This document shows positions 25,378-35,986 of a DNA stretch of 61,674 bases, one piece after another. Source of the DNA: Camelimonas fluminis (GTDB lineage Bacteria; Pseudomonadota; Alphaproteobacteria; Rhizobiales; Beijerinckiaceae); the NCBI RefSeq assembly GCF_014656355.1, contig NZ_BNCG01000018.1:1-61674 (forward strand), written 5' to 3'. The position numbers and the translations under genes were made by a program. Numbering within the stretch: the stretch's first letter is position 1; each line of letters begins with the position of its first letter. Below the pieces are notes generated by a model. That model worked only from the letters and a program-made list of their open reading frames with translations, was not told the DNA's origin and searched no databases.

Positions 25378-25395
25378 TTATCACTATGGTGATAA
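25378..25395. promoter_or_regulatory. Candidate operator: 18-bp inverted repeat
   Basis: TTATCAC-TATG-GTGATAA is a perfect 7-bp-arm inverted repeat, 113-130 bases before the first binding-protein gene and 37 bases after the end of the second one. It sits where the promoter of the first gene is expected. The regulator is not identifiable. Confidence 0.55.
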
Positions 25396-25431
25396 GACTT
25401 TCGTCGGATCGCCCCCCGCGCCCGGGCTGTT

Positions 25432-26667
25432 TTACAGACTCACCTCGCCGGCGATCACCGCGCCGAGCGGACGCCAGCGGGCGCCATCGAACTGCAGCGG
25501 CTGCAGTTGCCGGAAGGGGAAGTAATTGTCCGGCGCCGTATTGATGGCGACGCCCGGCAGCAGCATGTCCAGCCGCAGATCGTTGATGCTGGTCGCCTGA
25601 CGCAGCAGGTTGTCGCGCGTCAGGTCATCGCCGCAGCGCTCCAGCACGCGCGTCAGCAACTGGGCCAGCACGTAGCCGTAGACATTGAGAATGTTGTTGC
25701 GATCCACGTCGGGCAGATATGCGTCAAGGAAGGCGTTCATCGCCTTCATCCCGGCGTCGTCGCTCCAGGCGGGATCGGCCGGGTCCTTCAGGTAATAGCT
25801 GCTGATGACGCCCTTGCCGTTCTCCAGACCGGCCGGACGCATGGTGCCGGCCACGGTCTGCGAGACGCTGACCAGATATTGCTCCGGCGCCCAGCCCATT
25901 TCGGCGACGCGGCGGATGGCCTGGGCGGCGAACTTCGAGGTGGCGACGTTGACGAAAACCGTGGCCCCGGCGGCGCGCAGTTTCACCAGCTGGGCGTCGA
26001 CGGTCGTATCCGTGAGTTCATAAGGCGCCGTGGCGACGATCATGGCGTCGGCGCGGGCACCAAGACCGGCGCGCAACCCGGCCAAATAGTCCTTGCCAAA
26101 ATCATCATTCTGGAAAAGCACGCCGATCCGGGCGTCTGGCGTGCGCTCAAGTATCATGCGGGCGTAGACCATGGCCTCAGCCTGGTACGGCGGCTGGCCG
26201 CTCATGGTCCACGGGAAATGCCGGTAGTCGCCCCACTTGGTCGTCCCGGTGGCGACAAAGAGCTGCGGAACCCGCCGGTCGTTGAGATATTTCTGGATGG
26301 CGGTGTTGGATGGATTGCCAAGCGGATTGAAGATGGCGAGCACGCCGTCGCCTTCGACCAGCCGCCGCACCTGCTCAACCGCTTTGGCCGGGTTGTAGGC
26401 GTCGTCGTAGGAGATGAACGTGACCTTACGTCCGTTGACGCCGCCCGCGTCATTGACCTTGCGGAACCAGGCGGCCTCGACCTTGCCGATCACGCCATAG
26501 GCCGACGCAGGGCCGCTATAGGGAAAGATCGAACCGATGCGGATTTCCGTATCGGAAGCGCCGGTGTCGTAGCGCCCCTTCGCCGCCCGCGCCGGCGTGG
26601 CGTTCAAAATTTTGCCCGCCGCGACAACGCCAGTGGCGACGAGCAGGCCACGCCGTGTCCAATCCAT
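25432..26667 (-). CDS. Periplasmic binding protein (2 of 3), Tat-type signal
   Basis: A 411-residue LivJ-like protein. Unlike its two neighbours, it has a twin-arginine signal (MDWTRRGLLVATGVVAAG... PARAA), which suggests export in a folded state. The mature part repeats the paralogue motifs: GASDTEIRIGSIFPYSGPASAYGVIG, VTFISYDDAYNPAKAVEQVRRLVEGD and NPLGNPSNTAIQKYLNDRRVPQLF. GGAGCTCCGGG precedes the ATG. Directly before that stands TTATCTATTA (26680), with a second copy at 26870; the same 10-mer stands before bioB. The ligand is unknown. Confidence 0.88.
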   Translation of the reverse strand: MDWTRRGLLVATGVVAAGKILNATPARAAKGRYDTGASDTEIRIGSIFPYSGPASAYGVIGKVEAAWFRKVNDAGGVNGRKVTFISYDDAYNPAKAVEQVRRLVEGDGVLAIFNPLGNPSNTAIQKYLNDRRVPQLFVATGTTKWGDYRHFPWTMSGQPPYQAEAMVYARMILERTPDARIGVLFQNDDFGKDYLAGLRAGLGARADAMIVATAPYELTDTTVDAQLVKLRAAGATVFVNVATSKFAAQAIRRVAEMGWAPEQYLVSVSQTVAGTMRPAGLENGKGVISSYYLKDPADPAWSDDAGMKAMNAFLDAYLPDVDRNNILNVYGYVLAQLLTRVLERCGDDLTRDNLLRQATSINDLRLDMLLPGVAINTAPDNYFPFRQLQPLQFDGARWRPLGAVIAGEVSL

Positions 26668-26679
26668 CCCGGAGCTCCA

Positions 26680-26689
26680 TTATCTATTA
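26680..26689 (+). promoter_or_regulatory. BioR-like box 1 (TTATCTATTA)
   Basis: Twelve bases before the start of the second binding-protein gene. Differs at one position from the BioR consensus TTATMKATAA. The 12-mer TTATCTATTAAA is shared with the box before bioB at 49937. Confidence 0.5.
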
Positions 26690-26869
26690 AATCAATACAT
26701 TTTCCCTTCTTTGGTAGACGGCGGACTCCTGGCTGCCAAGTGGAGAATTTAACCAGATAAATATTCATATATTTCAATATTATAGCTGGAATTTAGCCTG
26801 CAACTACGCGCCAGACGCCAGCTCAGACACGCCATTGGGCGGCGGTCAGAACTATGCGCCCAACCGGGA

Positions 26870-26879
26870 TAATAGATAA
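26870..26879 (-). promoter_or_regulatory. BioR-like box 2 (inverted copy)
   Basis: TAATAGATAA on the given strand, the reverse complement of box 1, 190 bases further upstream of the same gene. Confidence 0.45.
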
Positions 26880-27138
26880 CCTGGCGGGAGATGCACACGC
26901 GACCGGCCGAAGCCTTCCGCCTGCCCCTGCGCCGTGGCCTGTTCCGGAAATCCATGGAAGACGGGCGCTTGCTACGGCTGCACCGGGGCCGAACGAAGGC
27001 CTCGACCCTGCGTTACGCGGGGCATGACGAGGCCGGGATGGCGGACGCGCCCGCCATCCCCTCTTTTGACAATGGCCAGCATCCTGAACAGGTCTGGTTG
27101 AGCGCAATCGCGCAGCGCCCCGCCAGATCCGTTCCGGC

Positions 27139-28401
27139 TCAGTGGCTGGCCGATGCGTCGATCAGGTCGCCGAACGGAACCCAGCGCTCACCATCAAAGC
27201 GCGCCATGCGCATCTGCTCGATCACCAGATAGTCGGTCGGGCTGGTGTTGACCGACATGCCGGGCAGGAACAGATCAAGAGTCACGTTCTTCATGGACGC
27301 CGCCTGTTTCATGATGTTCTCGCGCGTCAGGTCGTCGCCCGCCGCCCTCAGCACCTTCTCAAGCAGTTGGGCCGCCGTATAGGCGTACAGATAGACGGCG
27401 TTGTCCTTGTCTGCGCCGGGCATGTATTTATCCATGAAGTCCGACCATTTTTTCAGGCCGGCGTCGCCCTTCCAGGCCGGATCGGTCCAGTCCTTCAGAT
27501 AGCCGATGCTGAGCAGCCCCTTGGCGTTCTCAAGACCGGCCGGTTTGAGCACCTGGGTGATGGAAACCGAATTGACCGTCAGGACGTGCATGGGCTTCCA
27601 CTGCAGTTCCGCCGCCTTGCGAATGGCCTGGGCGGCGAATTTCGGCGTCGTCAGGTTGACGAAAATATCCGCGCCGGAGTTCTTCAGGCGGACCATCTGG
27701 GAATCGACAGTGGGGTCCGTCACCTCGTAGGAGACCTCGGCGACGATCATCTTGTCAGCGCCGGCGCCGAGACCCTGGCGCAGGCCGGTGATCACCTCGC
27801 GGCCAAAGTCGTCGTTCTGGTAGAGGATCGCGATCTTGCCGTCGGGCTTGTTGGCGCGGATATAGCGCCCGTAGATCCGCCCTTCCGTGAGATAGGTCGG
27901 GTTGAAACCCATCGTCCACGGAAACTCCTTCGGCTCCGAGAACCGGCTGGCCCCGGTGGAGACGAACAGTTGCGGAACCTTCTTCTGGTTCATGTATTTC
28001 TGGATCGCCGCGTTGGAAGGCGTCCCCAGGGTCTGGAAGGTGAACAGCACGTTATCCTGTTCCACCAGCTTGCGGATCTGCTCGACTGTCTTGGGCGGGC
28101 TGTAGCCGTCGTCATAGCTGAGCATGCGCAACTTGCGGCCGTTGATTCCGCCCTGCTCGTTCAGCATGCGAAAGTAGGCTTCCTGCGCCTTGCCAATCAC
28201 GCCATAGGACGAGGCAGGTCCGCTGTAAGGCATCGTTTGCCCGAACAGGATTTCCTTGTCGGAAGCGCCCGGGCCGTACTTCGGTTCAGCGGCGGCGCCT
28301 GAGGCGGACAGGGCGAGCATGGTCGCTGCGGCTGTCGCCGCCATGGCGAAGCCACTCGCCATGCGCGCCGCGCGCGCAACGTGTTTTGCCAAAGCCTGCA
28401 T
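27139..28401 (-). CDS. Periplasmic binding protein (3 of 3)
   Basis: A 420-residue LivJ-like protein with a Sec signal (about 1-38, ending GAAAE). The mature part opens with GPGASDKEILFGQTMPYSGPASSYGVIG and keeps the paralogue pattern (RMLSYDDGYSPPKTVEQIRKLVEQD; TLGTPSNAAIQKYMNQKKVPQLF; KFAAQAIRKAAELQWKP). The ATG at 28401 follows AAGGAAG. It lies downstream of livM on the same strand, but a strong terminator (28605-28649) separates them, so it is probably its own transcription unit. It is the closest of the three to the permease genes. Confidence 0.9.
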   Translation of the reverse strand: MQALAKHVARAARMASGFAMAATAAATMLALSASGAAAEPKYGPGASDKEILFGQTMPYSGPASSYGVIGKAQEAYFRMLNEQGGINGRKLRMLSYDDGYSPPKTVEQIRKLVEQDNVLFTFQTLGTPSNAAIQKYMNQKKVPQLFVSTGASRFSEPKEFPWTMGFNPTYLTEGRIYGRYIRANKPDGKIAILYQNDDFGREVITGLRQGLGAGADKMIVAEVSYEVTDPTVDSQMVRLKNSGADIFVNLTTPKFAAQAIRKAAELQWKPMHVLTVNSVSITQVLKPAGLENAKGLLSIGYLKDWTDPAWKGDAGLKKWSDFMDKYMPGADKDNAVYLYAYTAAQLLEKVLRAAGDDLTRENIMKQAASMKNVTLDLFLPGMSVNTSPTDYLVIEQMRMARFDGERWVPFGDLIDASASH

Positions 28402-28722
28402 GGTCTTCCTTCCCCATTTCGGGCGCCCATGTGACCTTGAGCGCCATTATCCGGACCCGCCCCCCTGGGCCGGCCGCGGCCCGGGCGCACCGCCCGGGAT
28501 CAGAGAGGCAACGCAGATGCACGACAATGCGCCATGGCCCGCGACGCCGGGCGGACCGGCGCGGCGTTTCCGGCTGTCAGGCGCTTCCTGCCGACGCTCC
28601 CTCCCTGGGTCACAAAACAAAACGCGGCGGCCCCATTGGGACCGCCGCGCTCATTTCGATGCGCCGAAGCGCGAACCGCTGCTCCTGATCCACCGTCCGG
28701 CGTCAGGAGCACCGTCATTGGC
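28402..28722. other. Intergenic region between livM and the third binding-protein gene
   Basis: About 320 bases. It carries the livM terminator; the remaining 200 bases must hold the promoter of the binding-protein gene. No further gene seen. Confidence 0.5.
28605..28649 (-). terminator. Rho-independent terminator of the liv operon
   Basis: CGCGGCGG (28623-28630) pairs with CCGCCGCG (28642-28649), with a further CCC/GGG pair inside. Read leftward, the stem is followed by CGTTTTGTTTTGTG, a good T-rich tract. Confidence 0.85.
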
Positions 28723-29751
28723 TCAGGCTCCCCGCCGCAACACTTTGTGGCGGATCAGGGCGAGGAAGCCCGCGACGCCTGTCGGCATGATGAACACGAG
28801 GAGCATCAGGATCAGGCCGTAGAAGGCGCCCGACAGACCCTTGGAGATGCTCTCGGCGATGTTCGGCACGAACAGGACGAACAGACCGCCGAAAAAGGCG
28901 CCCGGGATCCAGCCCACGCCGCCGACGACCAGACCGACCAGCAGCGCGATCGACAGAACGACCGTGAAGCTGTCCGGAGCCACGAACTGGACCACGATGG
29001 CGCCAAGGGCGCCGGCGATGCCAGTGTAGGTGGCGCTGATGCCGAAGGTGGTCGCCTTGTAGAGCGAGTTGTTGACGCCCATCGAGCGCGAGGCAATCGG
29101 GTTGTCGCGAATGGCCATCATGGCGCGGCCAGTGCGGCTGCGAAGCATGTTGCTCGCCATCCAGAACATGATGGCGGTCACGATCAGCGTGAAGAAATAC
29201 AGCCACTGATCCTGGTTGAGCGGCAGGCCAAACGGCGCGTCCGGCTTCATGATGACGATGCCCTGCACGCCGCCAGTCCAGTGCTCAAGCGGCGACAGCT
29301 TGAGAATCTGTGGCGTCGCGACCGACAGGGCGAACGTGGCGAGGGCAAGATAGATGCCTTCAAGACGCAGCGCTGGCAGACCGAACAGGAAGCCAAACAC
29401 GAAGCAGACGATGCCGGCGACGGGCAGAGTCCAGACGTAGGAGATCCCCGCCTTGTCCATCAGGATCGCCGCCGTGTAGGCGCCGATGGCGTAGAAGGCG
29501 GCGTGGCCCAGCGAGAACTGGCCGTTGAAACCCGTCAGCAGGTTCAGGCCGAGAATGGCGATGGCGTAGATCATCACCATCGTCACCTGGAACACGAAGA
29601 AGCTCTTCGTGACGAACGGCAGGGCGATCGCCACGACGAAAATGAGGATGCCAAAGAGGATCTTCAGCGTCCGGTCCCGACCCAGGGGCCGGGTTTCGAT
29701 GTCGACGGCGACGGCGGGATGCTCGGCCGCTTCCTCAAGATTGACAGACAT
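28723..29751 (-). CDS. livM: Branched-chain amino-acid ABC transporter permease LivM
   Basis: A 342-residue inner-membrane permease with about nine hydrophobic segments. LivM marks: GLNLLTGFNGQFSLGHAAFYAIGAYTAAIL, LRLEGIYLALATFALSVATPQI, the EAA-like cytoplasmic loop RSRTGRAMMAIRDNPIASRSMGVN, and GGVGWIPGAFFGGLFVLFVPNI. Two bases separate it from livH. It is the last gene of livG-livF-livH-livM, before a clear terminator. Confidence 0.93.
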   Translation of the reverse strand: MSVNLEEAAEHPAVAVDIETRPLGRDRTLKILFGILIFVVAIALPFVTKSFFVFQVTMVMIYAIAILGLNLLTGFNGQFSLGHAAFYAIGAYTAAILMDKAGISYVWTLPVAGIVCFVFGFLFGLPALRLEGIYLALATFALSVATPQILKLSPLEHWTGGVQGIVIMKPDAPFGLPLNQDQWLYFFTLIVTAIMFWMASNMLRSRTGRAMMAIRDNPIASRSMGVNNSLYKATTFGISATYTGIAGALGAIVVQFVAPDSFTVVLSIALLVGLVVGGVGWIPGAFFGGLFVLFVPNIAESISKGLSGAFYGLILMLLVFIMPTGVAGFLALIRHKVLRRGA

Positions 29752-29753
29752 GA

Positions 29754-30632
29754 TTACACCCGCTGGATGGTTGCGCGGCCAAACAGACCACCAGGCTTCA
29801 GGACCAGCACCAGAATAATGATGCAGAGGGCGATTGTAAGCTTCAGCTCGCCGCCGATGACGGGAATGAAGGTGCCGGCAAGGTTCTCAACCACACCCAC
29901 GATGAAGCCGCCAAGCACGGCGCCGCCCGGGCTGCTGAGACCACCGAGAACGGCGCCAGCGAAGCCATAGGTCAGGATGCCAAGCATCATGTTCGGCTCA
30001 AGGAACACCACCGGGGCAACCATCATGCCCGCGACAGCGCCGATGGCGGTGGCGAGGCCCCAGCCAAGAGCGATCATCCAGGAGACGCGAATGCCGACGA
30101 GACGCGCCGAGACCGGATTGTCAGCCGAAGCGCGCAGCGCCAGACCGACGCGCGTGTAGCGAAAGAAGAAGAACAGGGCCAGCAGCAGGATCAGCGTGAC
30201 AACCATCATGCCGGCCTGGTGGGCGCTGATCAGGCTGGAGCCGAACAGCGGAGCCGAACCGAACGGCGACGGGAACGTCTTGATGGAGAAGTCCCAGATG
30301 AAGCCGGCGGCGCTGGTGATGATGGTCAGCAGCGCGATGAACATCACCACGTGGCTGAGGATCGGCGCATTGTCGAGCGGCTTGAAGATGACGCGCTCAA
30401 TGACGATGCCGGCCACGAAGGAGATGGCGATGGTCAGGAAGAACGCCACCCAATAGGGCACGCCCCAGGTGATCAGCTGCCAGGCGATGAAGGTGGAGAA
30501 CATCGCCATTTCGCCCTGAGCGAAGTTCAGGTGGCCGATGGCGACGTAAATCATGACAATGGCGAGCGCGACGCAGGCATAGATAGAGCCGGTCGAGATG
30601 CCCGCAATGACTTGCTGAACAAAGAGTTCCAT
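29754..30632 (-). CDS. livH: Branched-chain amino-acid ABC transporter permease LivH
   Basis: A 292-residue permease. LivH features: QQVIAGISTGSIYACVALAIVMIYVAIGHLNFAQGEMAMFSTF near the start, the RYTRVGLALRASADNPVSARLVGI loop that contacts the ATPases and GAVLGGLSSPGGAVLGGFIVGVVENL. Together with LivM it forms the channel. GAGGAG lies nine bases before the ATG. Eleven bases separate it from livF. Confidence 0.93.
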   Translation of the reverse strand: MELFVQQVIAGISTGSIYACVALAIVMIYVAIGHLNFAQGEMAMFSTFIAWQLITWGVPYWVAFFLTIAISFVAGIVIERVIFKPLDNAPILSHVVMFIALLTIITSAAGFIWDFSIKTFPSPFGSAPLFGSSLISAHQAGMMVVTLILLLALFFFFRYTRVGLALRASADNPVSARLVGIRVSWMIALGWGLATAIGAVAGMMVAPVVFLEPNMMLGILTYGFAGAVLGGLSSPGGAVLGGFIVGVVENLAGTFIPVIGGELKLTIALCIIILVLVLKPGGLFGRATIQRV

Positions 30633-30643
30633 CAGTCGGCTCC

Positions 30644-31357
30644 TCAGTAGCCCAGATAGGCTTTGCGAAGGTTCTCGTCGTCACGGATGTCATCCGCGCG
30701 TCCTGAGAACACAATACGACCGGTTTCGAGCAGATATGCCTGATCGGCGAGCTCGAGCGCGATCTGCGCGTTCTGCTCGACCACCAGCATGCTCACCTTT
30801 TCCTTGCGGTTAAGCTCACGGAAAATCTCGAAAATCTCACGCGTGATCATCGGAGCAAGGCCGAAGGACGGCTCGTCCAGCAGCATCAGCTTCGGACGCA
30901 GCATGAGCGCGCGACCCACCGCCAGCATCTGCTGCTCGCCGCCCGACAGAAGGCCCGCCTGCTGGGTGCGGCGCTCCTTCAGGATCGGGAAATAGCTGAA
31001 CACCAGCTCGAGATCCTGGGCGATGCCTGCCTTGTCCGAGCGGGCCATGGCGCCCAGTTGCAGGTTTTCCTCAACCGTCTGGCGGGTAAAGGTGCCGCGA
31101 CCGTCCGGAACGTGGGCGACGCCAACGCGAACGATGTCCTCGGTCTGCTTGCGATTGATCTGCTCGCCGCTGAGCAGGATGTCGCCAGAGCGCCTGATCA
31201 TGCCGCACAGGGCGCGCAGCGTGGTGGTCTTGCCGGCGCCGTTGGCGCCCAGCAGCGTGGTGACGCTGCCCTCGTCAATGGAAAAATCGATGCCGTGCAG
31301 CACCTTGGTCTGCCCATAACCGGCGTGCAGACCCTTGACTTCAAGAAGTTTCGTCAT
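30644..31357 (-). CDS. livF: Branched-chain amino-acid ABC transporter ATPase LivF
   Basis: A 237-residue ATPase: Walker A LLGANGAGKTTTLRAL, signature LLSGGEQQMLAVGRAL, Walker B LMLLDEPSFGLAP and the switch His in the VVEQNAQIAL region replaced by Gln/Asn, as is usual for LivF. The N-terminus LLEVKGLHAGYGQTKVLHGIDF is typical. The ATG overlaps the livG stop (ATGA). Confidence 0.94.
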   Translation of the reverse strand: MTKLLEVKGLHAGYGQTKVLHGIDFSIDEGSVTTLLGANGAGKTTTLRALCGMIRRSGDILLSGEQINRKQTEDIVRVGVAHVPDGRGTFTRQTVEENLQLGAMARSDKAGIAQDLELVFSYFPILKERRTQQAGLLSGGEQQMLAVGRALMLRPKLMLLDEPSFGLAPMITREIFEIFRELNRKEKVSMLVVEQNAQIALELADQAYLLETGRIVFSGRADDIRDDENLRKAYLGY

Positions 31358-32124
31358 TGGTCCGTCCCGAGATAAGCAGCGATGACGTCAGGATTGTTTT
31401 GCACTTCCGCCGGCGTGCCCTCAGCGATCTTGCGACCGAAGTTGAGCGCGACCACCGTGTCGGAGATCGACATGACCAGACTCATGTGGTGCTCAACGAG
31501 CAGCACCGTGAGCTTGCGGTCGTCCCGCACGTGCTTGATCAGGTCGCCAAGCTCGTCCACCTCGCCGTGGTTCAGACCGGCAGCAGGCTCGTCGAGAAGC
31601 AGCAGCTTGGGGTCGGCGGCAAGGGCGCGGGCCATTTCGACGCGCTTCTGGGTGCCGAAGGGCAGATCGCCGACGCGCCGGTGCATGACCGACTGCAGGT
31701 CCAGATAACGGATGATCTGCCGGGCCTTGTGGTCGATTTCCTTTTCGGTGGAGCGGCTCCACGGCAACGCCAGGGCGTCGCTGATGTAGTCGCCGCGCGT
31801 CCGGCAATGATTGCCGATACGGACGTTGTCCAACACCGACAGGTTCTGGAACAGCGCCAGATTCTGGAAGGTGCGGCCAATGCCGATCTCGGCAATACGG
31901 TGCGCGGGACGCGACAGAATGGATTGCCCTTCAAACAGGATGTCGCCGCTGGTGGGCGTATAAAGCCTGCTGAGGCAGTTGAAGAGCGTGGTCTTGCCGG
32001 CGCCGTTCGGCCCGATCAGCGCATTGATCTGCTGGGACGGAAGATCGAACGAGACGCCGCTCAGCGCGACGATGCCGCCAAAACGGACGGCGACATCACG
32101 CACAGACAGTATGGGTCCTGACAT
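31354..32124 (-). CDS. livG: Branched-chain amino-acid ABC transporter ATPase LivG
   Basis: A 256-residue ATPase: Walker A LIGPNGAGKTTLFNCLSRLY, the LivG insert (GRTFQNLALFQNLSVLDNVRIG), signature DLPFGTQKRVEMARALA, Walker B LLLLDEPAAGLNHGE and switch VLLVEHHMSLVM. First gene of the four-gene permease operon; the 500-base region upstream must hold its promoter. Three unlinked binding-protein genes next door suggest one permease shared by several receptors. Confidence 0.94.
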   Translation of the reverse strand: MSGPILSVRDVAVRFGGIVALSGVSFDLPSQQINALIGPNGAGKTTLFNCLSRLYTPTSGDILFEGQSILSRPAHRIAEIGIGRTFQNLALFQNLSVLDNVRIGNHCRTRGDYISDALALPWSRSTEKEIDHKARQIIRYLDLQSVMHRRVGDLPFGTQKRVEMARALAADPKLLLLDEPAAGLNHGEVDELGDLIKHVRDDRKLTVLLVEHHMSLVMSISDTVVALNFGRKIAEGTPAEVQNNPDVIAAYLGTDQ

Positions 32125-32643
32125 GCTGGACTACCCGGCGCTATGAAATGTGGAAATGATGGCCGGAGCGATCCGGACCGGATGATTTACGGCGCAGTGC
32201 GACCGTCCATTGCGTCTTGTCACGCACAATCCCCTCCCTGAGCCGAGCTGATCTTGTTATTTCGGCTGGCTATTCTCACCACAACCGCAGACGTTTGCAA
32301 CCTGCCGGCCCGACAAACGTCCCGCTCTTCCCCCAATCTTCTACAGGGCGGCGCGCCATGGCAACCCTTGAACAAGCGCTCGTTCGGTAAATTCGTTGAT
32401 AAATCCACACCGACGTCGCGGTTTTGCATCCGCCTGCAACAAGCATCGTGGCTGGCGCTGGACCTGGCGCACGTAAACCATGGCGGGATAAAAATTTTCG
32501 AATGCCGGACAGAAAAGGCAATTCCTGCTGGCGCCGCCGCGAGCGTCGCCAGAGCCAACAGGTCACGCTCGCTGGCTTTCGACGTCACGCGCGGGCAAAC
32601 GCGCGGGCGAACGTCCGCGTCATCGCCGGAGCGTCGTCCAGAT
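32125..32643. other. Intergenic region between the receiver gene and livG
   Basis: About 520 bases between the end of the receiver gene and the start of livG, both leftward. A leftward frame at 32220-32588 is Cys/Arg-rich without ribosome site or domain, and I reject it. The livG promoter should lie here. Confidence 0.45.
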
Positions 32644-33048
32644 TTATCCGAGGCGCGTCAGAACGCCCGCAGGACACTTTGTCGGCGCCGCGCCAGAAAT
32701 GCGACCACGGGCCCAGTCAATGGCGGCGGCGAAGCCCGAGCTGGTGAACGGCTTGGGCAAGGCCCCCAGCACCCGCTCCGCGTCCAGGTCCACGTGGCTG
32801 GCTTCGCTGGTCACGAACAGCACGGGAACGCCAGGGTCTGCGGCGATGGCCACGCCGAGATCGGCGCCGGTCATGCCGTCCTGCAGGTTGACGTCGACGA
32901 CGGCGAGATCCGGAGCCAGTTCGCGCGCCATGGCGAGGGCCGAGACGGAGTCCCCCGCCACGCCGACCGGGTCGCAGCCGAGTTCCTCCAGCAGCAGCTC
33001 ATATTCCAGCGCCAGCAGCGCCTCATCTTCGATGATCAGGACACGCAA
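32644..33048 (-). CDS. Stand-alone response-regulator receiver protein
   Basis: A 134-residue CheY-like receiver with no output domain. Acidic pocket Glu7-Asp8-Glu9 in LIIEDEA, phospho-acceptor Asp52 in VVDVNLQDG, Thr80 in LFVTSEA and Lys99 in LPKPF. The start is a TTG at 33048 with GAGG six bases before it; the upstream ATG is out of frame. No kinase gene is adjacent, so it is an orphan. Single-domain receivers of this look act as phosphate sinks or in the general stress network of alphaproteobacteria, but nothing nearby (no nepR, phyR or ecfG) supports a specific role. Confidence 0.8.
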   Translation of the reverse strand: MRVLIIEDEALLALEYELLLEELGCDPVGVAGDSVSALAMARELAPDLAVVDVNLQDGMTGADLGVAIAADPGVPVLFVTSEASHVDLDAERVLGALPKPFTSSGFAAAIDWARGRISGAAPTKCPAGVLTRLG

Positions 33049-33291
33049 GCGAGCCTCATTGCATGGGGCATGTCCAGACGGGCGCGCGGGGCGCCGCCTG
33101 AAACGGATGCGTCAAACCGGAACCGGCGACAGGGCCGGCTCCGTCCATCCAGTTCACGCCAGGTCCCACATGCTGGTCAAGTGAGCATCGCGGCTATCCA
33201 GCGGCGAAATTCACGGCCGCCGGCGCTGCCTCCCATGGTCGGGCGTCTGCGGCGCGGACCAGGCGGCGGAAACGGCGCCCCCGCCACACGC

Positions 33292-33316
33292 AAAAAACCC
33301 GGCGCGCACGCCGGGT
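33292..33316 (-). terminator. Rho-independent terminator of the beta-oxidation gene
   Basis: ACCCGGCG (33297-33304) and CGCCGGGT (33309-33316) close a four-base loop; read leftward the stem is followed by TTTTTT (33292-33297). Confidence 0.88.
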
Positions 33317-33325
33317 CCGGGTTCG

Positions 33326-33359
33326 GCGCGGCGACCGGTGAACAACCGGATCGCCGCGC
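33326..33359 (-). terminator. Second hairpin before the terminator
   Basis: GCGCGGCGA (33326-33334) pairs with TCGCCGCGC (33351-33359), and CCGGT with ACCGG inside. It lies between the stop (33374) and the T-run terminator, and may protect the mRNA end. Confidence 0.6.
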
Positions 33360-33373
33360 GAATGCAGGCGGGA

Positions 33374-35458
<2,085 letters not shown>

Positions 35459-35986
35459 TGTCTCCCTTGCAGCCCCGGTTCGGTTTGCCGCGAACAGGTC
35501 TCGCGGAGGCCAGGGCCCGTTGGTTTGATGCGCGCGATCAGAGCGGACACAACCGCTTTAGGCAACGACGTGGCAGAAGTCGAGATGACGCAGGATGACA
35601 AGATGGGAAACGCCAGCAGACCAGGGGCGCCCACAACGCAGGCGACGTAAACGGCGCAGATGCCGCCCAGACGCCGCTGCAGCGGGCAATTTGCGACCAG
35701 ACTATCCGCAACACCTCGAAAGCCTCGCCGGAACCGGCGCTCAATCAGACAAAAGTTGGCGTCTTCTACAGGTGGCGACCCGAACAATGAAACTATACGC
35801 GCGATTGCCACGCCTCAAATGCATTCTGCCTCTCCGACCGTCGCGCGATCACTTTCGGGCAAGAGCCAAAAGTTTATGCTCCTGAGGGCATTTGCCCCCT
35901 TTCAACCAGCGTTAAGTAGGGTTACTAATACGTTGGCCGCTCAAGTACCGACCGCGCCTTTGAACTTTTACAAGCTGAGTATCCGG
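35459..35986. other. Divergent intergenic region before the cold-shock gene
   Basis: About 530 bases. The cold-shock frame stays open to 35660, but that upstream part has no cold-shock character. The stretch 35800-35980 is moderately AT-rich and likely is the long 5' leader often seen with cold-shock genes. No other gene supported. Confidence 0.5.

Larger units (their letters stand above)
26668..27138. other. Long AT-rich leader of the second binding-protein gene
   Basis: About 470 bases. The stretch 26680-26800 is markedly AT-rich for this genome. It holds two copies of TTATCTATTA in opposite orientation (26680-26689 and 26870-26879) and, midway, the dyad AAATAT-TCAT-ATATTT (26759-26774). 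No gene supported; the frame at 26891-27232 is not convincing. Confidence 0.6.
33049..33373. other. Intergenic region with paired hairpins
   Basis: About 325 bases between the beta-oxidation gene and the receiver gene. The right part holds two hairpins that end the beta-oxidation transcript; the rest should contain the receiver promoter. Confidence 0.5.

Noticed and set aside
32220-32588. Possible leftward gene before livG
   Set aside because: Cys/Arg-rich product, no ribosome site, and it covers the expected livG promoter.
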